This document shows, in pieces, positions 10,257 to 17,873 of a stretch of DNA of 64,000 nucleotides. Source of the DNA: Flavobacterium hydrocarbonoxydans. GTDB lineage: Bacteria > Bacteroidota > Bacteroidia > Flavobacteriales > Flavobacteriaceae. The stretch covers positions 620,001 through 684,000 of the forward strand of contig NZ_WSTB01000001.1 of the NCBI RefSeq assembly GCF_009789235.1, in the 5' to 3' direction. The position numbers and the translations under genes are program-made. Position 1 is the first letter of the stretch; every line of letters begins with the position of its first letter. Below the pieces are notes generated by a model. It was not told where the DNA came from. It saw only the letters and a program-made list of their open reading frames with translations, and did not search any database.

Positions 10257-10970
10257 ATGCAATTATTTTACAATCCGGATATAGACGAAACGACTGAAAC
10301 TTTTTCTTTTGATAAAGAAGAAAGCCGCCACATTATTAAGGTTTTACGAAAAAAAGACTCGGATATCCTACATGTAACCAATGGCTTAGGTCTATTATTT
10401 GAAACTGAAATTACTTTGGCTTCTGATAACAAATGTATGGTTCAGGTCAATAAAATTACACACGCTGACAAACCCAAATTTAGTTTGCATTTGGCTGTTG
10501 CTCCTACCAAAATGAATGATCGTTTTGAATGGTTTCTGGAAAAAGCAACTGAAATTGGAATTCAGGAAATCACACCCATCATTTGCGACCGATCAGAAAG
10601 AAAAGTAATCAATAAAGAGCGTTTCGAGAAAATTATCCTCTCAGCGATGAAACAATCAAACGAAACTTTTTTGCCAAAACTAAATGATGCGATTTCGTTT
10701 AAGGAATTCATTAAACAAAAAAACAAAGGTTTGCAATTGATTGCGCATTGCGAAGAAACCGATAAAAAATCGCTTAAAGAAGTTTTGAAAATCAACGAAG
10801 ATGTAACCATCCTGATTGGTCCCGAAGGTGATTTTTCGGAAAAAGAAATCGCATTGGCAATAGAAAACAACTATCAGCCAGTAATGTTAGGAAACACGCG
10901 CTTAAGAACCGAAACTGCAGCAATTGTGGCTTGCCATAGTATAGTTTTTTTTAATGAAAATTCGAATTAA
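10257..10970 (+). CDS. rsmE: 16S rRNA (uracil-1498-N3)-methyltransferase RsmE
   Basis: RsmE methylates U1498 of 16S rRNA using S-adenosylmethionine. The 237-residue sequence has an N-terminal PUA-like part (E-E-S-R-H-I-I-K-V-L-R-K-K) and a C-terminal SPOUT knot with E-K-A-T-E-I-G-I, E-R, I-G-P-E-G-D-F-S-E-K-E and L-G-x-T-R-L-R-T-E-T-A-A, the family signature. It follows tsaD by 3 bases, so the two are translationally close. A palindromic repeat lies just past its stop. Confidence 0.95.
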   Translation: MQLFYNPDIDETTETFSFDKEESRHIIKVLRKKDSDILHVTNGLGLLFETEITLASDNKCMVQVNKITHADKPKFSLHLAVAPTKMNDRFEWFLEKATEIGIQEITPIICDRSERKVINKERFEKIILSAMKQSNETFLPKLNDAISFKEFIKQKNKGLQLIAHCEETDKKSLKEVLKINEDVTILIGPEGDFSEKEIALAIENNYQPVMLGNTRLRTETAAIVACHSIVFFNENSN

Positions 10971-10990
10971 TCCTATAACGAATATGCGTA

Positions 10991-11033
10991 GTAGAGACGC
11001 ACTGCAGTGCGTCTCTACAAATTGCGTCTCTAC
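10991..11033. repeat. Palindromic interspersed repeat with a partial second copy
   Basis: Positions 10991-11018 are a perfect 28-bp palindrome (left arm GTAGAGACGCACTG). Six bases later the last 10 bases of the arm, GCGTCTCTAC, recur at 11024-11033. From memory, GTAGAGACGC-type palindromes are dispersed in many Flavobacterium genomes in a REP-like fashion. It sits between the rsmE stop and the DUF4159 start and could fold into a strong mRNA hairpin. No other copy was noticed in this window. Confidence 0.8.
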
Positions 11034-11046
11034 AATAGAAATTATT

Positions 11047-11685
11047 ATGAAAAAAATATTTTATTTATTTTTATTGATTTCAGTTTCTTCATTTTCTCAA
11101 GAAATTGCTCTATTAAAATATAGCGGTGGCGGTGACTGGTATGCTAATCCAACATCTTTGCCTAACCTGATTAATTTTTGCAATTCAAACATCAATACCC
11201 GAATAAAGGCAAAACCATCCACGGTCGAGCCCAGTAATCCGGATTTGCTTTCGTACCCTTTTGTGCACATGACAGGGCACGGAAATGTGGTTTTTAATGA
11301 TGCTGATGTGAGTAATCTTAGAAATTACCTCACAGCAGGAGGATTTCTTCATATCGATGATAATTACGGAATGGATCAATACATCCGAAAAGAAATCAAA
11401 AAAATATTTCCTAATAATGATTTGGTTGAGATTCCGGCCAATCATCCTATTTTTCAAAAACCATTTCCTTTTCCGAACGGATTACCCAAAATTCATGAAC
11501 ACGATGCCAAAAGACCTCAGGCTTTTGGTGTATTTGTAGAAAACAAACTGGTTTTACTTTATACGTACGAATGTGATCTTGGCGATGGCTGGGAAGATCC
11601 TGAAGTTAATAATGACCCTATTGAAGTACGCCAAAGGGCACTAAAAATGGGAGCTAACATAATCAATTATATTTTTACGAATTAA
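11047..11685 (+). CDS. Secreted DUF4159 protein
   Basis: This is a 212-residue protein with a Sec signal peptide (K-K-I-F-Y-L-F-L-L-I-S-V-S-S-F-S-Q, residues 2-18). The mature part holds a DUF4159 domain: Y-S-G-G-G-D-W-Y-A-N-P-T-S-L-P-N-L, then F-V-H-M-T-G-H-G-N-V-V-F, L-R-N-Y-L-T-A-G-G-F-L-H-I-D-D-N-Y-G-M-D, and a late D-L-G-D-G-W-E-D. The fold is glutamine-amidotransferase-like, and no biochemical role is known to me. The start at 11047 was chosen because the reading frame upstream (from 10954) runs through the palindromic repeat and would bury the signal peptide. It is probably part of the tsaD-rsmE operon. Confidence 0.85.
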   Translation: MKKIFYLFLLISVSSFSQEIALLKYSGGGDWYANPTSLPNLINFCNSNINTRIKAKPSTVEPSNPDLLSYPFVHMTGHGNVVFNDADVSNLRNYLTAGGFLHIDDNYGMDQYIRKEIKKIFPNNDLVEIPANHPIFQKPFPFPNGLPKIHEHDAKRPQAFGVFVENKLVLLYTYECDLGDGWEDPEVNNDPIEVRQRALKMGANIINYIFTN

Positions 11686-11695
11686 AACCTGAAAA

Positions 11696-12190
11696 GTGCA
11701 ACTGACTCACGGAGAAAATCAATTTAAAAGAAAAACGTTTCCGATAACGCTGGTTTGTGACCATATCTATTTTCAGCAAAACATTGGTTCTTTGTTTAGA
11801 ATCAGTGAAGCTTTTGGCGTCGAAAATATCATCTTTTTAGGAAAAGATATTCCGCTTACTCCCCGCAAAATCAATAAAACTTCCAGAAGTACACACTTGT
11901 ATGTACCCTATTCTGTTATGGAAGAAACTACTGAATTAACTTCGTATTTACTCGAAAATAAATTTGAAATTATTGCTTTAGAAATTGCAAGCAACAGCAA
12001 ACCCCTTAAAGAAATCCATATTCCTGCTGACAAAAAAATAGCCTTAATTGTAGGTAGTGAAATTGATGGAATTTCAGAAGAAATCTTAAAAATTTCGACT
12101 CAAATAGTTCATATTAATATGTTTGGAAAAAACAGCAGTATGAATGTTGTGCAAGCGACCAGTATCGCATTGTACGAAATAACTTCTTAA
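11696..12190 (+). CDS. TrmH/SpoU family RNA 2'-O-methyltransferase
   Basis: A 164-residue SPOUT methyltransferase consisting of the catalytic domain only, without an RNA-binding extension. The three SpoU motifs are visible: N-I-G-S-L-F-R-I-S-E-A-F-G (residues 29-41), I-V-G-S-E-I-D-G-I-S, and N-M-F-G-K-N-S-S-M-N-V-V-Q-A-T-S-I-A-L-Y-E (SAM-binding knot). It probably methylates a ribose in tRNA; the exact site cannot be read from sequence. The start is GTG at 11696, 10 bases after the DUF4159 gene, consistent with a shared operon. Confidence 0.88.
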   Translation: MQLTHGENQFKRKTFPITLVCDHIYFQQNIGSLFRISEAFGVENIIFLGKDIPLTPRKINKTSRSTHLYVPYSVMEETTELTSYLLENKFEIIALEIASNSKPLKEIHIPADKKIALIVGSEIDGISEEILKISTQIVHINMFGKNSSMNVVQATSIALYEITS

Positions 12191-12257
12191 AAAAATTATT
12201 TATTTTTTTGTAAGAACTAGATTATTCGGGGTTTTGTAAAATTCTCACAAAATATTC

Positions 12258-12288
12258 TTTGTAAAAATTTGGTGACTTTGTAGTTTTG
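12258..12288 (+). promoter_or_regulatory. Bacteroidota-type promoter for the M43 protease
   Basis: TTTG at 12258-12261 and TAGTTTTG at 12281-12288 are separated by 19 bases. This matches the Bacteroidota -33/-7 consensus (TTTG, about 19 bases, TAnnTTTG). It gives a leader of about 55 bases before the ATG at 12351. Confidence 0.6.
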
Positions 12289-12350
12289 TTATAAAATTGC
12301 GATATTAAATAACCAGCCAGTATTTTTATAACAAAAAAAACAAATTTATT

Positions 12351-13304
12351 ATGAAGAAAGTTTTATTATCTGCAATTGCAGCCGTTATGTTCTTTTCATG
12401 TCAAAACGAACAAAATGAAGAATCAACAAATTTAGATGCTTCTGCAATCACACACCGTGGTTGTGCAACACAGGAGGTTTTTGAAGCACAATTGAAAGCA
12501 GATCCTGCTTTAGCCCTTAAAATGAATCAAATTGAGGCCTTTACTCAAAATCGTATTTTAACGAATCGTTTAGTAAACGGAAAAATTGAAATTCCGGTAA
12601 TCGTGAATGTATTGTACCGTACAGCAGCACAAAACATTTCTGATGCCCAAATTCAATCTCAAATCGATGTTCTGAACAAAGATTTTAATGCTCAGAATTC
12701 TGATTACAATAGTGTACCAGCACTATTCTCAGGAGTAAAAGCAAATGTTGGAATCACTTTTGTATTAGAAAAAATCAACCGGAAATCGACAACAAAAACT
12801 TCCTGGGGAACAAATAATGCCATGAAAAAAACCGCGCAAGGCGGAATTGCTCCAACATCGCCAACTACAAAATTAAACATGTGGTCTTGTGCTATTGGAG
12901 GAGGAATTTTAGGATATGCGCAATTTCCAGGAGGATCATCTTCTACAGACGGAGTTGTTATTGATTCTAGATACTTTGGATTATCAGGCAGCGCCAATGC
13001 ACCATTTAACTTAGGAAGAACAGGAACACACGAAGTAGGACACTGGATGAACCTGCGTCATATCTGGGGAGACGCAAATTGCGGTAGCGATTTAGTATCT
13101 GATACACCAACACATAACACAGCAAATTATGGTGTACCAGCGTATCCTCATTACAGCACTTGTTCAGGAACACCTGTAGAAATGACAATGAATTACATGG
13201 ATTACACAGACGACAACGGAATGTACATGTTCTCAACTGGTCAAAAAAATAGAATGGCAGCTATTTTTGCTTCAGGAGGACCTAGAGCAGCATTTGGCAT
13301 CTAA
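12351..13304 (+). CDS. Secreted M43 (pappalysin-like) zinc metalloprotease, lipoprotein
   Basis: A 317-residue secreted protease. The N-terminus is a lipoprotein signal (M-K-K-V-L-L-S..., lipid Cys about residue 17). The zinc site H-E-V-G-H-W-M-N-L-R-H (His227, Glu228, His231, His237) is the extended metzincin motif, and M-N-Y-M-D-Y supplies the Met-turn, as in M43 pappalysin/cytophagalysin enzymes. It should hydrolyse extracellular peptides. It has no C-terminal Por-secretion (type IX) domain, consistent with being a lipoprotein at the outer membrane. It has its own promoter and terminator and so is monocistronic. Confidence 0.9.
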   Translation: MKKVLLSAIAAVMFFSCQNEQNEESTNLDASAITHRGCATQEVFEAQLKADPALALKMNQIEAFTQNRILTNRLVNGKIEIPVIVNVLYRTAAQNISDAQIQSQIDVLNKDFNAQNSDYNSVPALFSGVKANVGITFVLEKINRKSTTKTSWGTNNAMKKTAQGGIAPTSPTTKLNMWSCAIGGGILGYAQFPGGSSSTDGVVIDSRYFGLSGSANAPFNLGRTGTHEVGHWMNLRHIWGDANCGSDLVSDTPTHNTANYGVPAYPHYSTCSGTPVEMTMNYMDYTDDNGMYMFSTGQKNRMAAIFASGGPRAAFGI

Positions 13305-13328
13305 GAAAACATAAATCCTAAATTTATT

Positions 13329-13359
13329 AAAAGCGAGATATAAAAGTCTCGCTTTTTTT
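13329..13359 (+). terminator. Rho-independent terminator after the M43 protease
   Basis: AAAAGCGAGA (13329-13338) pairs with TCTCGCTTTT (13347-13356) across an 8-base loop and runs into a T-tract. It is 25 bases after the protease stop. Confidence 0.88.
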
Positions 13360-13361
13360 AT

Positions 13362-13379
13362 GTGTTTAATTTTAAACAC
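13362..13379. promoter_or_regulatory. Short perfect inverted repeat upstream of the AI-2E permease
   Basis: GTGTTTAA (13362-13369) and TTAAACAC (13372-13379) are perfect 8-bp arms with a 2-base spacer, 32 bases before the permease ATG. The size and position suit a dimeric repressor operator, but AT-rich palindromes arise by chance. Confidence 0.25.
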
Positions 13380-13410
13380 TTTTCTTATATTTATAATCTA
13401 AAAAAGAAAC

Positions 13411-14502
13411 ATGATAACATCTAAAATTATTTCGAACGGGATTTTAAGAGCGCTGACCACTATTTTAGTTGTTTGTGCCATTTTATATTTTTTATATGAA
13501 ATACAAACCGTAATTGTTTATTTATGTGTTTCCCTTATTTTATGCCTGATAGCAAACCCTTTAGTACAGTTTTTGAAAACCAAATTAAAGTTCAGCAACT
13601 CCATGGCTGCAACCACCACGCTCTTCTTATTTATATTATTATTAATTGGTTTTATCTTATTGTTTGTACCCCTAATTATTTCGCAGGCTAACAACTTGTC
13701 TTTGCTTGATACAGATAATCTGCAAAAGCAGTTTATAGAAACAGAGCGTTCGATAGAAACCTATTTTAATATTCAGCATGTGGATTTAAATGATATGCTA
13801 AAAAAATCTAAAATAACCTCAACCTTGGATTTCAGTTACTTTACAGGCTTTATCAACTCGATTATGGGTTTTATGGCTGATATGGGAATGGGATTGGTCT
13901 CTGTTTTTTTTATCACGTTCTTTTTTATAAAAGATCAGGAATCTTTTAAAGCAACTGCAAGAAGAATTTTACCTGACAACAACGAAGACAAAATTTTAAA
14001 TTCTATTACTAAAATCAACCATTTACTGACCCGTTACTTCGTTGGGCTCTTATTACAACTTACGGTAGTCTTTATTTTATATTTAATTGTTCTGATGATT
14101 TTTGGAAACCAAAACGCATTTGTAATTGCTTTTTTGTGTGCCATTTTAAATATCATTCCTTATATCGGACCGATTATTGGAACGATCCTAGCCGGTATTT
14201 TAACGATGATTAGCCTAATAGGAAGTGATTTTAGATCCGAAATTTTGCCCACTACCATCTATGTCGTAATCGGATTTATGCTTGTACAGGCCATTGATAA
14301 CAATATCAGTCAGCCTATAATTTCATCAAAAAGTGTAAATTCGCACCCGCTGGAAATATTTTTGATTACTTTGATAAGCGGTATCACCTTTGGAATTGTT
14401 GGGATGATCATTGCTATTCCCGTTTTTACGATGGTAAAGGTAATTTTAAAAGAATTTTTTCCAAATAATAAAATTGTATCCGTACTAACCGAAAGAATTT
14501 AA
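13411..14502 (+). CDS. AI-2E family transporter (UPF0118 permease)
   Basis: A 363-residue integral membrane protein with about eight hydrophobic segments: two or three in residues 12-95, then a soluble region around 100-150, then a C-terminal set. The family signature is visible as I-I-P-Y-I-G-P-I-I-G and, near the end, the G-I-V-G-M-I-I-A-I-P-V-F stretch. Members have been proposed to export autoinducer-2 or to act as Na+/H+ antiporters. Which applies here cannot be told. The methyltransferase gene starts 2 bases after its stop, so the two are co-transcribed. Confidence 0.88.
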   Translation: MITSKIISNGILRALTTILVVCAILYFLYEIQTVIVYLCVSLILCLIANPLVQFLKTKLKFSNSMAATTTLFLFILLLIGFILLFVPLIISQANNLSLLDTDNLQKQFIETERSIETYFNIQHVDLNDMLKKSKITSTLDFSYFTGFINSIMGFMADMGMGLVSVFFITFFFIKDQESFKATARRILPDNNEDKILNSITKINHLLTRYFVGLLLQLTVVFILYLIVLMIFGNQNAFVIAFLCAILNIIPYIGPIIGTILAGILTMISLIGSDFRSEILPTTIYVVIGFMLVQAIDNNISQPIISSKSVNSHPLEIFLITLISGITFGIVGMIIAIPVFTMVKVILKEFFPNNKIVSVLTERI

Positions 14503-14504
14503 CC

Positions 14505-15686
14505 TTGAACACTCCTATTTTAAGCAACGATATTCAGGAATTTATCACTAAAAATATTGGCGCTTCGATGACCAGATTAGCGCTTCAGAAAAATCCTTTT
14601 CCAGCTGTTGACTGGATTATGATTTTAAATCAAATTGAAGCCAAAACAAAAGCAAAAGACAAATTACCTACCTGGTTTTCAACAGAAAAAATTGTATATC
14701 CATCTAAAATTTCGGTAGAACAAACTTCTTCTGAAAAAACGGCTCAGTATAAAGCATCCCTTATTTCAGGTGAAAGTATAATTGACCTGACAGGCGGTTT
14801 TGGTGTTGATGATTATTACTTTTCAAAACAATTTCAAAACATTGCGCATTGCGAAATCAATGCGGAATTATCGGCTATTGTAAAACATAATTTTGAGCAA
14901 TTACAAATTACCAATTGCGCTTTTTATGCAGATGACAGTACAAATGTATTAAGCGATTCAAACCAAAAATGGGATTGGATTTATATTGATCCATCAAGAC
15001 GAAATGATGCTAAAGGTAAAGTTTTTATGCTGAAGGATTGCTTGCCAAACGTACCTGATTTATTGGACTTTTATTTTGAAAACTCCCATTCAATTCTGAT
15101 AAAAACAGCTCCTTTACTCGATCTTTCTGCAGGTTTAGCCGAATTGAAATTTGTAAAAAACATTCACATAATTGCTCTTGAAAATGAAGTAAAAGAATTG
15201 CTTTTTGAAATTCATCATCACTATTCAGGCGATATAACCATCAAAACGGCGAATATTACAAAAGACAAAACAGAAACATTTGAATTTGTCTTAGATAACG
15301 AAAATAGCTATGCCTCTTATCATCTGCCCCTGAAATATTTGTATGAACCGAATTCGGCAATTATGAAATCCGGAGGTTTTGATGAAGTAAGTGCTCTTTT
15401 CAAAATAGATAAATTGCACAAACACTCTCATTTATACACTTCAGAAGAATTAATTGCATTTCCGGGAAGAACTTTTGAGATTAAAAAAGTCATTTCATAC
15501 AATAAAAATGACATGAAAAATGAGCTGCAAAACCAACAGGCAAACATTACTACCCGTAACTTTCCTGATACGGTAGAAGCCATTCGGAAAAAATGGAAAA
15601 TAAAAAGCGGAGGAAATATGTATTGTTTTTTTACAACAGATAAAAATGATAACAAAATAGTTTTAATTTGCACAAAAATAATTTAA
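14505..15686 (+). CDS. Class I SAM-dependent methyltransferase, THUMP-like
   Basis: This 393-residue protein starts with TTG at 14505, two bases after the permease stop. The SAM-binding motif I is I-I-D-L-T-G-G-F-G-V-D-D-Y-Y-F. The post-motif W-I-Y-I-D-P-S-R-R-N-D-A-K-G resembles the D-P-P/D-P-S-R active site of RNA methyltransferases. The C-terminal part (F-P-G-R-T-F-E-I-K through K-W-K-I-K-S-G-G) looks like the THUMP-like domain of the Bacteroidota family. It probably modifies an RNA; the target is unknown. Confidence 0.8.
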   Translation: MNTPILSNDIQEFITKNIGASMTRLALQKNPFPAVDWIMILNQIEAKTKAKDKLPTWFSTEKIVYPSKISVEQTSSEKTAQYKASLISGESIIDLTGGFGVDDYYFSKQFQNIAHCEINAELSAIVKHNFEQLQITNCAFYADDSTNVLSDSNQKWDWIYIDPSRRNDAKGKVFMLKDCLPNVPDLLDFYFENSHSILIKTAPLLDLSAGLAELKFVKNIHIIALENEVKELLFEIHHHYSGDITIKTANITKDKTETFEFVLDNENSYASYHLPLKYLYEPNSAIMKSGGFDEVSALFKIDKLHKHSHLYTSEELIAFPGRTFEIKKVISYNKNDMKNELQNQQANITTRNFPDTVEAIRKKWKIKSGGNMYCFFTTDKNDNKIVLICTKII

Positions 15687-15688
15687 AA

Positions 15689-16249
15689 ATGAAACCACTA
15701 ATTACACTAACTTTTTTTCTGTTAACCCTTACTGCATTTGCACAAAAGCCATGCGAATACAGTGCAAACGTAAATGACTCTATAGGATCCTATAAAGTTA
15801 CTAATGAATATTTAATGAGCGAAAAAAACTTTGCCGGCTCCAGTTATATATTCTTTTCGTTAGCACAAACTGATGGTTTACCTACTTTGAACGTACAGCT
15901 TATTCAAAAAAGTAAAGATTTTATAAAAGCACAATGTTTTGATAAAAATTCGAAAATATTTTTGCAGTTACAAAACGGAAAAATAGTAACCTTACTGCAC
16001 ATTAATCAGGAAAGCTGTGGCACACTTATTCGTGATAATGGTGTTGACAACCGTATCAATACCGGTATTTTTATGTTTATGAAAGATACTTTTGAAGAAC
16101 TAAAAAAATCGCCTATAAGCCTAATGCGTATTAAGTATCTAACTGATATTGAAGATTATGTAGTAAAAAGCGAACTTACATCAGAACTTGATGGCAAAGT
16201 ATTTCATCCGGATACCTATTTTATCGAAAATTTAAGATGCATCGAGTAA
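15689..16249 (+). CDS. Secreted hypothetical protein
   Basis: A 186-residue protein with a clear Sec signal peptide (M-K-P-L-I-T-L-T-F-F-L-L-T-L-T-A-F-A-Q). The mature part has three Cys residues and mixed alpha/beta composition. I recognise no domain. The ATG at 15689 was chosen because it directly opens the signal peptide; a TTG at 15668 would overlap the methyltransferase stop. It is probably the last gene of the permease-methyltransferase transcript, with a terminator 38 bases downstream. Confidence 0.65.
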   Translation: MKPLITLTFFLLTLTAFAQKPCEYSANVNDSIGSYKVTNEYLMSEKNFAGSSYIFFSLAQTDGLPTLNVQLIQKSKDFIKAQCFDKNSKIFLQLQNGKIVTLLHINQESCGTLIRDNGVDNRINTGIFMFMKDTFEELKKSPISLMRIKYLTDIEDYVVKSELTSELDGKVFHPDTYFIENLRCIE

Positions 16250-16287
16250 TTTAGACTTACCCTTAAATTTCCTTTTCTTTATAATTC

Positions 16288-16324
16288 AACCCGACAAGTT
16301 TTTGAAACCAGTCGGGTTTGTTTA
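16288..16324. terminator. Terminator between convergent genes
   Basis: AACCCGAC (16288-16295) pairs with GTCGGGTT (16311-16318), loop 15 bases, followed by GTTT on the plus strand. It lies between the convergent secreted-protein and VanX-like genes and could serve the plus strand or both. Confidence 0.7.
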
Positions 16325-16325
16325 A

Positions 16326-16979
16326 TTAATTACAGTCCCATTTTTGATTGGAAACCTTATCCTTTAATCCCGATTTTAAATTATAATGCCACCACTCCGA
16401 ATCAAATGAATTGAAGCCGTTTTTAATCATTATTTTTTTCAGGAACTTACGGTTAGATTTTATTTCCTTAGACAATTTGGTATAATTATGACCTGCTTCG
16501 ATACCAAAAAAATCAAAAGAAGTTCCCATATCCAGTTCTTTACCATTAGCATCTACTAATGAAATATCAACTGCTCCTCCTCTATTGTGAATAGAACCTT
16601 TTTTAGGATCGGCTACATACTGCGGATTCGAAACAATCTCCCACATTTTTTTCTGAATATCTAAAGGCCTGTAACAATCGTATAGTTTTATTCTGAAGCC
16701 TTTTTTCATAAACTCTTTATTTGCCGCTACAAGTGCCTCAACAGTTTTTAAACGTAAAAAACATTCGGCACAATCATATACTTTGGCTTTCAAAAAATTA
16801 CCATCAGTCGCATATTTCATATCATAAATAAAATCCTGACTGTAATTTTTTAAATTAACAAAAGTAGTATCTGCAATGATTTCGGTTTTAGATTCTGTGT
16901 AAACTTCATTTTGGGCATTTAGGGAGGCAATCCAAAAAAAAGGAAGAACCGCAACTAAAGATTTGGTAAATTTTGACAT
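16326..16979 (-). CDS. D-alanyl-D-alanine dipeptidase, VanX/DdpX family
   Basis: A zinc dipeptidase that cleaves D-Ala-D-Ala, used in peptidoglycan recycling (DdpX) or vancomycin resistance (VanX). The 217-residue protein has a signal peptide (residues 1-22), so it is periplasmic. The catalytic set is complete: Arg104 in Y-R-P, His131 and Asp138 in S-I-H-N-R-G-G-A-V-D, and Glu195 with His198 in E-W-W-H. The spacing (H to D 7, E to H 3) matches VanX. There are no vanH/vanA ligase genes nearby, so a cell-wall turnover role is more likely than resistance. Confidence 0.92.
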   Translation of the reverse strand: MSKFTKSLVAVLPFFWIASLNAQNEVYTESKTEIIADTTFVNLKNYSQDFIYDMKYATDGNFLKAKVYDCAECFLRLKTVEALVAANKEFMKKGFRIKLYDCYRPLDIQKKMWEIVSNPQYVADPKKGSIHNRGGAVDISLVDANGKELDMGTSFDFFGIEAGHNYTKLSKEIKSNRKFLKKIMIKNGFNSFDSEWWHYNLKSGLKDKVSNQKWDCN

Positions 16980-17065
16980 GAAAATGGATGTTTAAAAATT
17001 GTAACGCTTTTCTCAAAAGTAAATATAGACATAAATAAACCCGTTGGGAGTAATTAATAAAAATT

Positions 17066-17148
17066 TAATTAAACACATAAGAGAAAACATAGATTTTAGG
17101 ATTTTGGAAAAAAGGAAATTAAGAAGAAACTCGTTTCTTCACATATAG
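17066..17148. repeat. Dispersed repeat, copy 1
   Basis: About 83 bases from 17066 match a segment at 40313-40401 at most positions. Shared blocks include TTAAACACATA, ACATAGATTTTA and AGAAACTCGTTTCTTCACA. GAAAC-TC-GTTTC is itself a small inverted repeat. Both copies lie between genes. No coding potential is seen. Confidence 0.7.
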
Positions 17149-17257
17149 TCCCGATTACTATCGCCAAGAACTATTTCTTTTTAAAACTATAGTATTTGCA
17201 ATAAAATGAAAAAATAATAACTGAATCTTTTGGTTGACTATTTTATATTTTACTGAA

Positions 17258-17644
17258 TTAAATCTCACCAAATTTTTCTTTATATCGTTCCAGTTCTCTC
17301 TCGGTTCTCTCTAATAATTTTTCAAGCAGTTTTATTTTATCTTCATACAGTTTTTTGAGAGTTGCTGTGTTATCAGAATTAATTAAAACACTCCCGTTAT
17401 TGTTTCCTTTTACATTATTAAAACTGTTAAAATAACGTTGTCTGTCAAAACTAATAATATCTTCGACACTCACTTCTAAAATTTCTGCAATTGCGGTTAA
17501 TTTTTCATAAGATAAAATGGTAATTCCTTTTTCAATTTTACTATATCCTGCCTGCGTAACGCCTAATTGTTTTGCCATATATTCCTGCGTATAATTTTTC
17601 AGTTCTCTAATGCTTTTTATTTTATTTTTTATTGAGGTAGGCAT
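17258..17644 (-). CDS. XRE-family helix-turn-helix regulator with coiled-coil tail
   Basis: A 128-residue DNA-binding protein. Residues 8-62 are a lambda-repressor-like HTH (I-R-E-L-K-N-Y-T-Q-E-Y-M-A-K-Q-L-G-V-T-Q-A-G-Y-S-K-I-E-K-G). The C-terminal part (93-126) is a charged heptad region (L-K-K-L-Y-E-D-K-I-K-L-L-E-K-L-L-E-R), a likely dimerising coiled coil. The linker is Asn-rich (F-N-N-V-K-G-N-N-N-G). An imperfect palindrome 39-62 bases before its start is a candidate autoregulatory operator. The small membrane peptide and the membrane protein upstream are on the same strand; targets are unknown. Confidence 0.88.
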   Translation of the reverse strand: MPTSIKNKIKSIRELKNYTQEYMAKQLGVTQAGYSKIEKGITILSYEKLTAIAEILEVSVEDIISFDRQRYFNSFNNVKGNNNGSVLINSDNTATLKKLYEDKIKLLEKLLERTERELERYKEKFGEI

Positions 17645-17682
17645 AATTTTTTATTTGGGGATGTAGTACGGCTAAAACTGTC

Positions 17683-17706
17683 ACACCACTAAAACATTAG
17701 CAGTGT
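17683..17706. promoter_or_regulatory. Imperfect palindrome, candidate operator
   Basis: ACACCACTAA (17683-17692) and TTAGCAGTGT (17697-17706) are inverted arms matching at 8 of 10 positions with a 4-base spacer. It lies just upstream of the XRE gene and downstream of the 29-residue peptide, a placement that suits autoregulation. Confidence 0.35.
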
Positions 17707-17771
17707 AACCCTTGTTTATTTGCATATACTCTCAAACTACTTCAATGGTAGGTGAAGGAAGTAATTTGTCG

Positions 17772-17861
17772 TTATTTTTTTCTGGTAGTAATGATAAAAC
17801 CATATACGACAGCTACAGCTATAATAGCCAGATCGTATTGGGATATTGTAGATAATAACAT
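17772..17861 (-). CDS. Small single-span membrane peptide (29 residues)
   Basis: An ATG at 17861 opens a 29-codon frame ending in TAA at 17772. The product has a polar N-terminus (about 10 residues), a hydrophobic span L-A-I-I-A-V-A-V-V-Y-G-F-I-I, and a basic end T-T-R-K-K, the usual N-out/C-in topology of small bacterial membrane peptides. It starts 12 bases after the stop of the membrane-protein gene upstream, so co-translation is plausible. The well-formed hydrophobic-plus-basic pattern argues for a real gene, but it is short enough to occur by chance. The function is unknown; a regulatory or toxin-like membrane peptide is possible. Confidence 0.4.
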   Translation of the reverse strand: MLLSTISQYDLAIIAVAVVYGFIITTRKK

Positions 17862-17873
17862 TGATGGAAGAGT

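Noticed and set aside
10954-11685. DUF4159 gene starting at 10954
   Set aside because: The added 31 residues overlap rsmE and translate the palindromic repeat; ATG 11047 opens directly into a signal peptide.
16326-16979. Vancomycin resistance determinant
   Set aside because: VanX-type enzyme is complete, but there is no VanH, VanA/B ligase or VanRS nearby; stand-alone DdpX-type dipeptidases are common.
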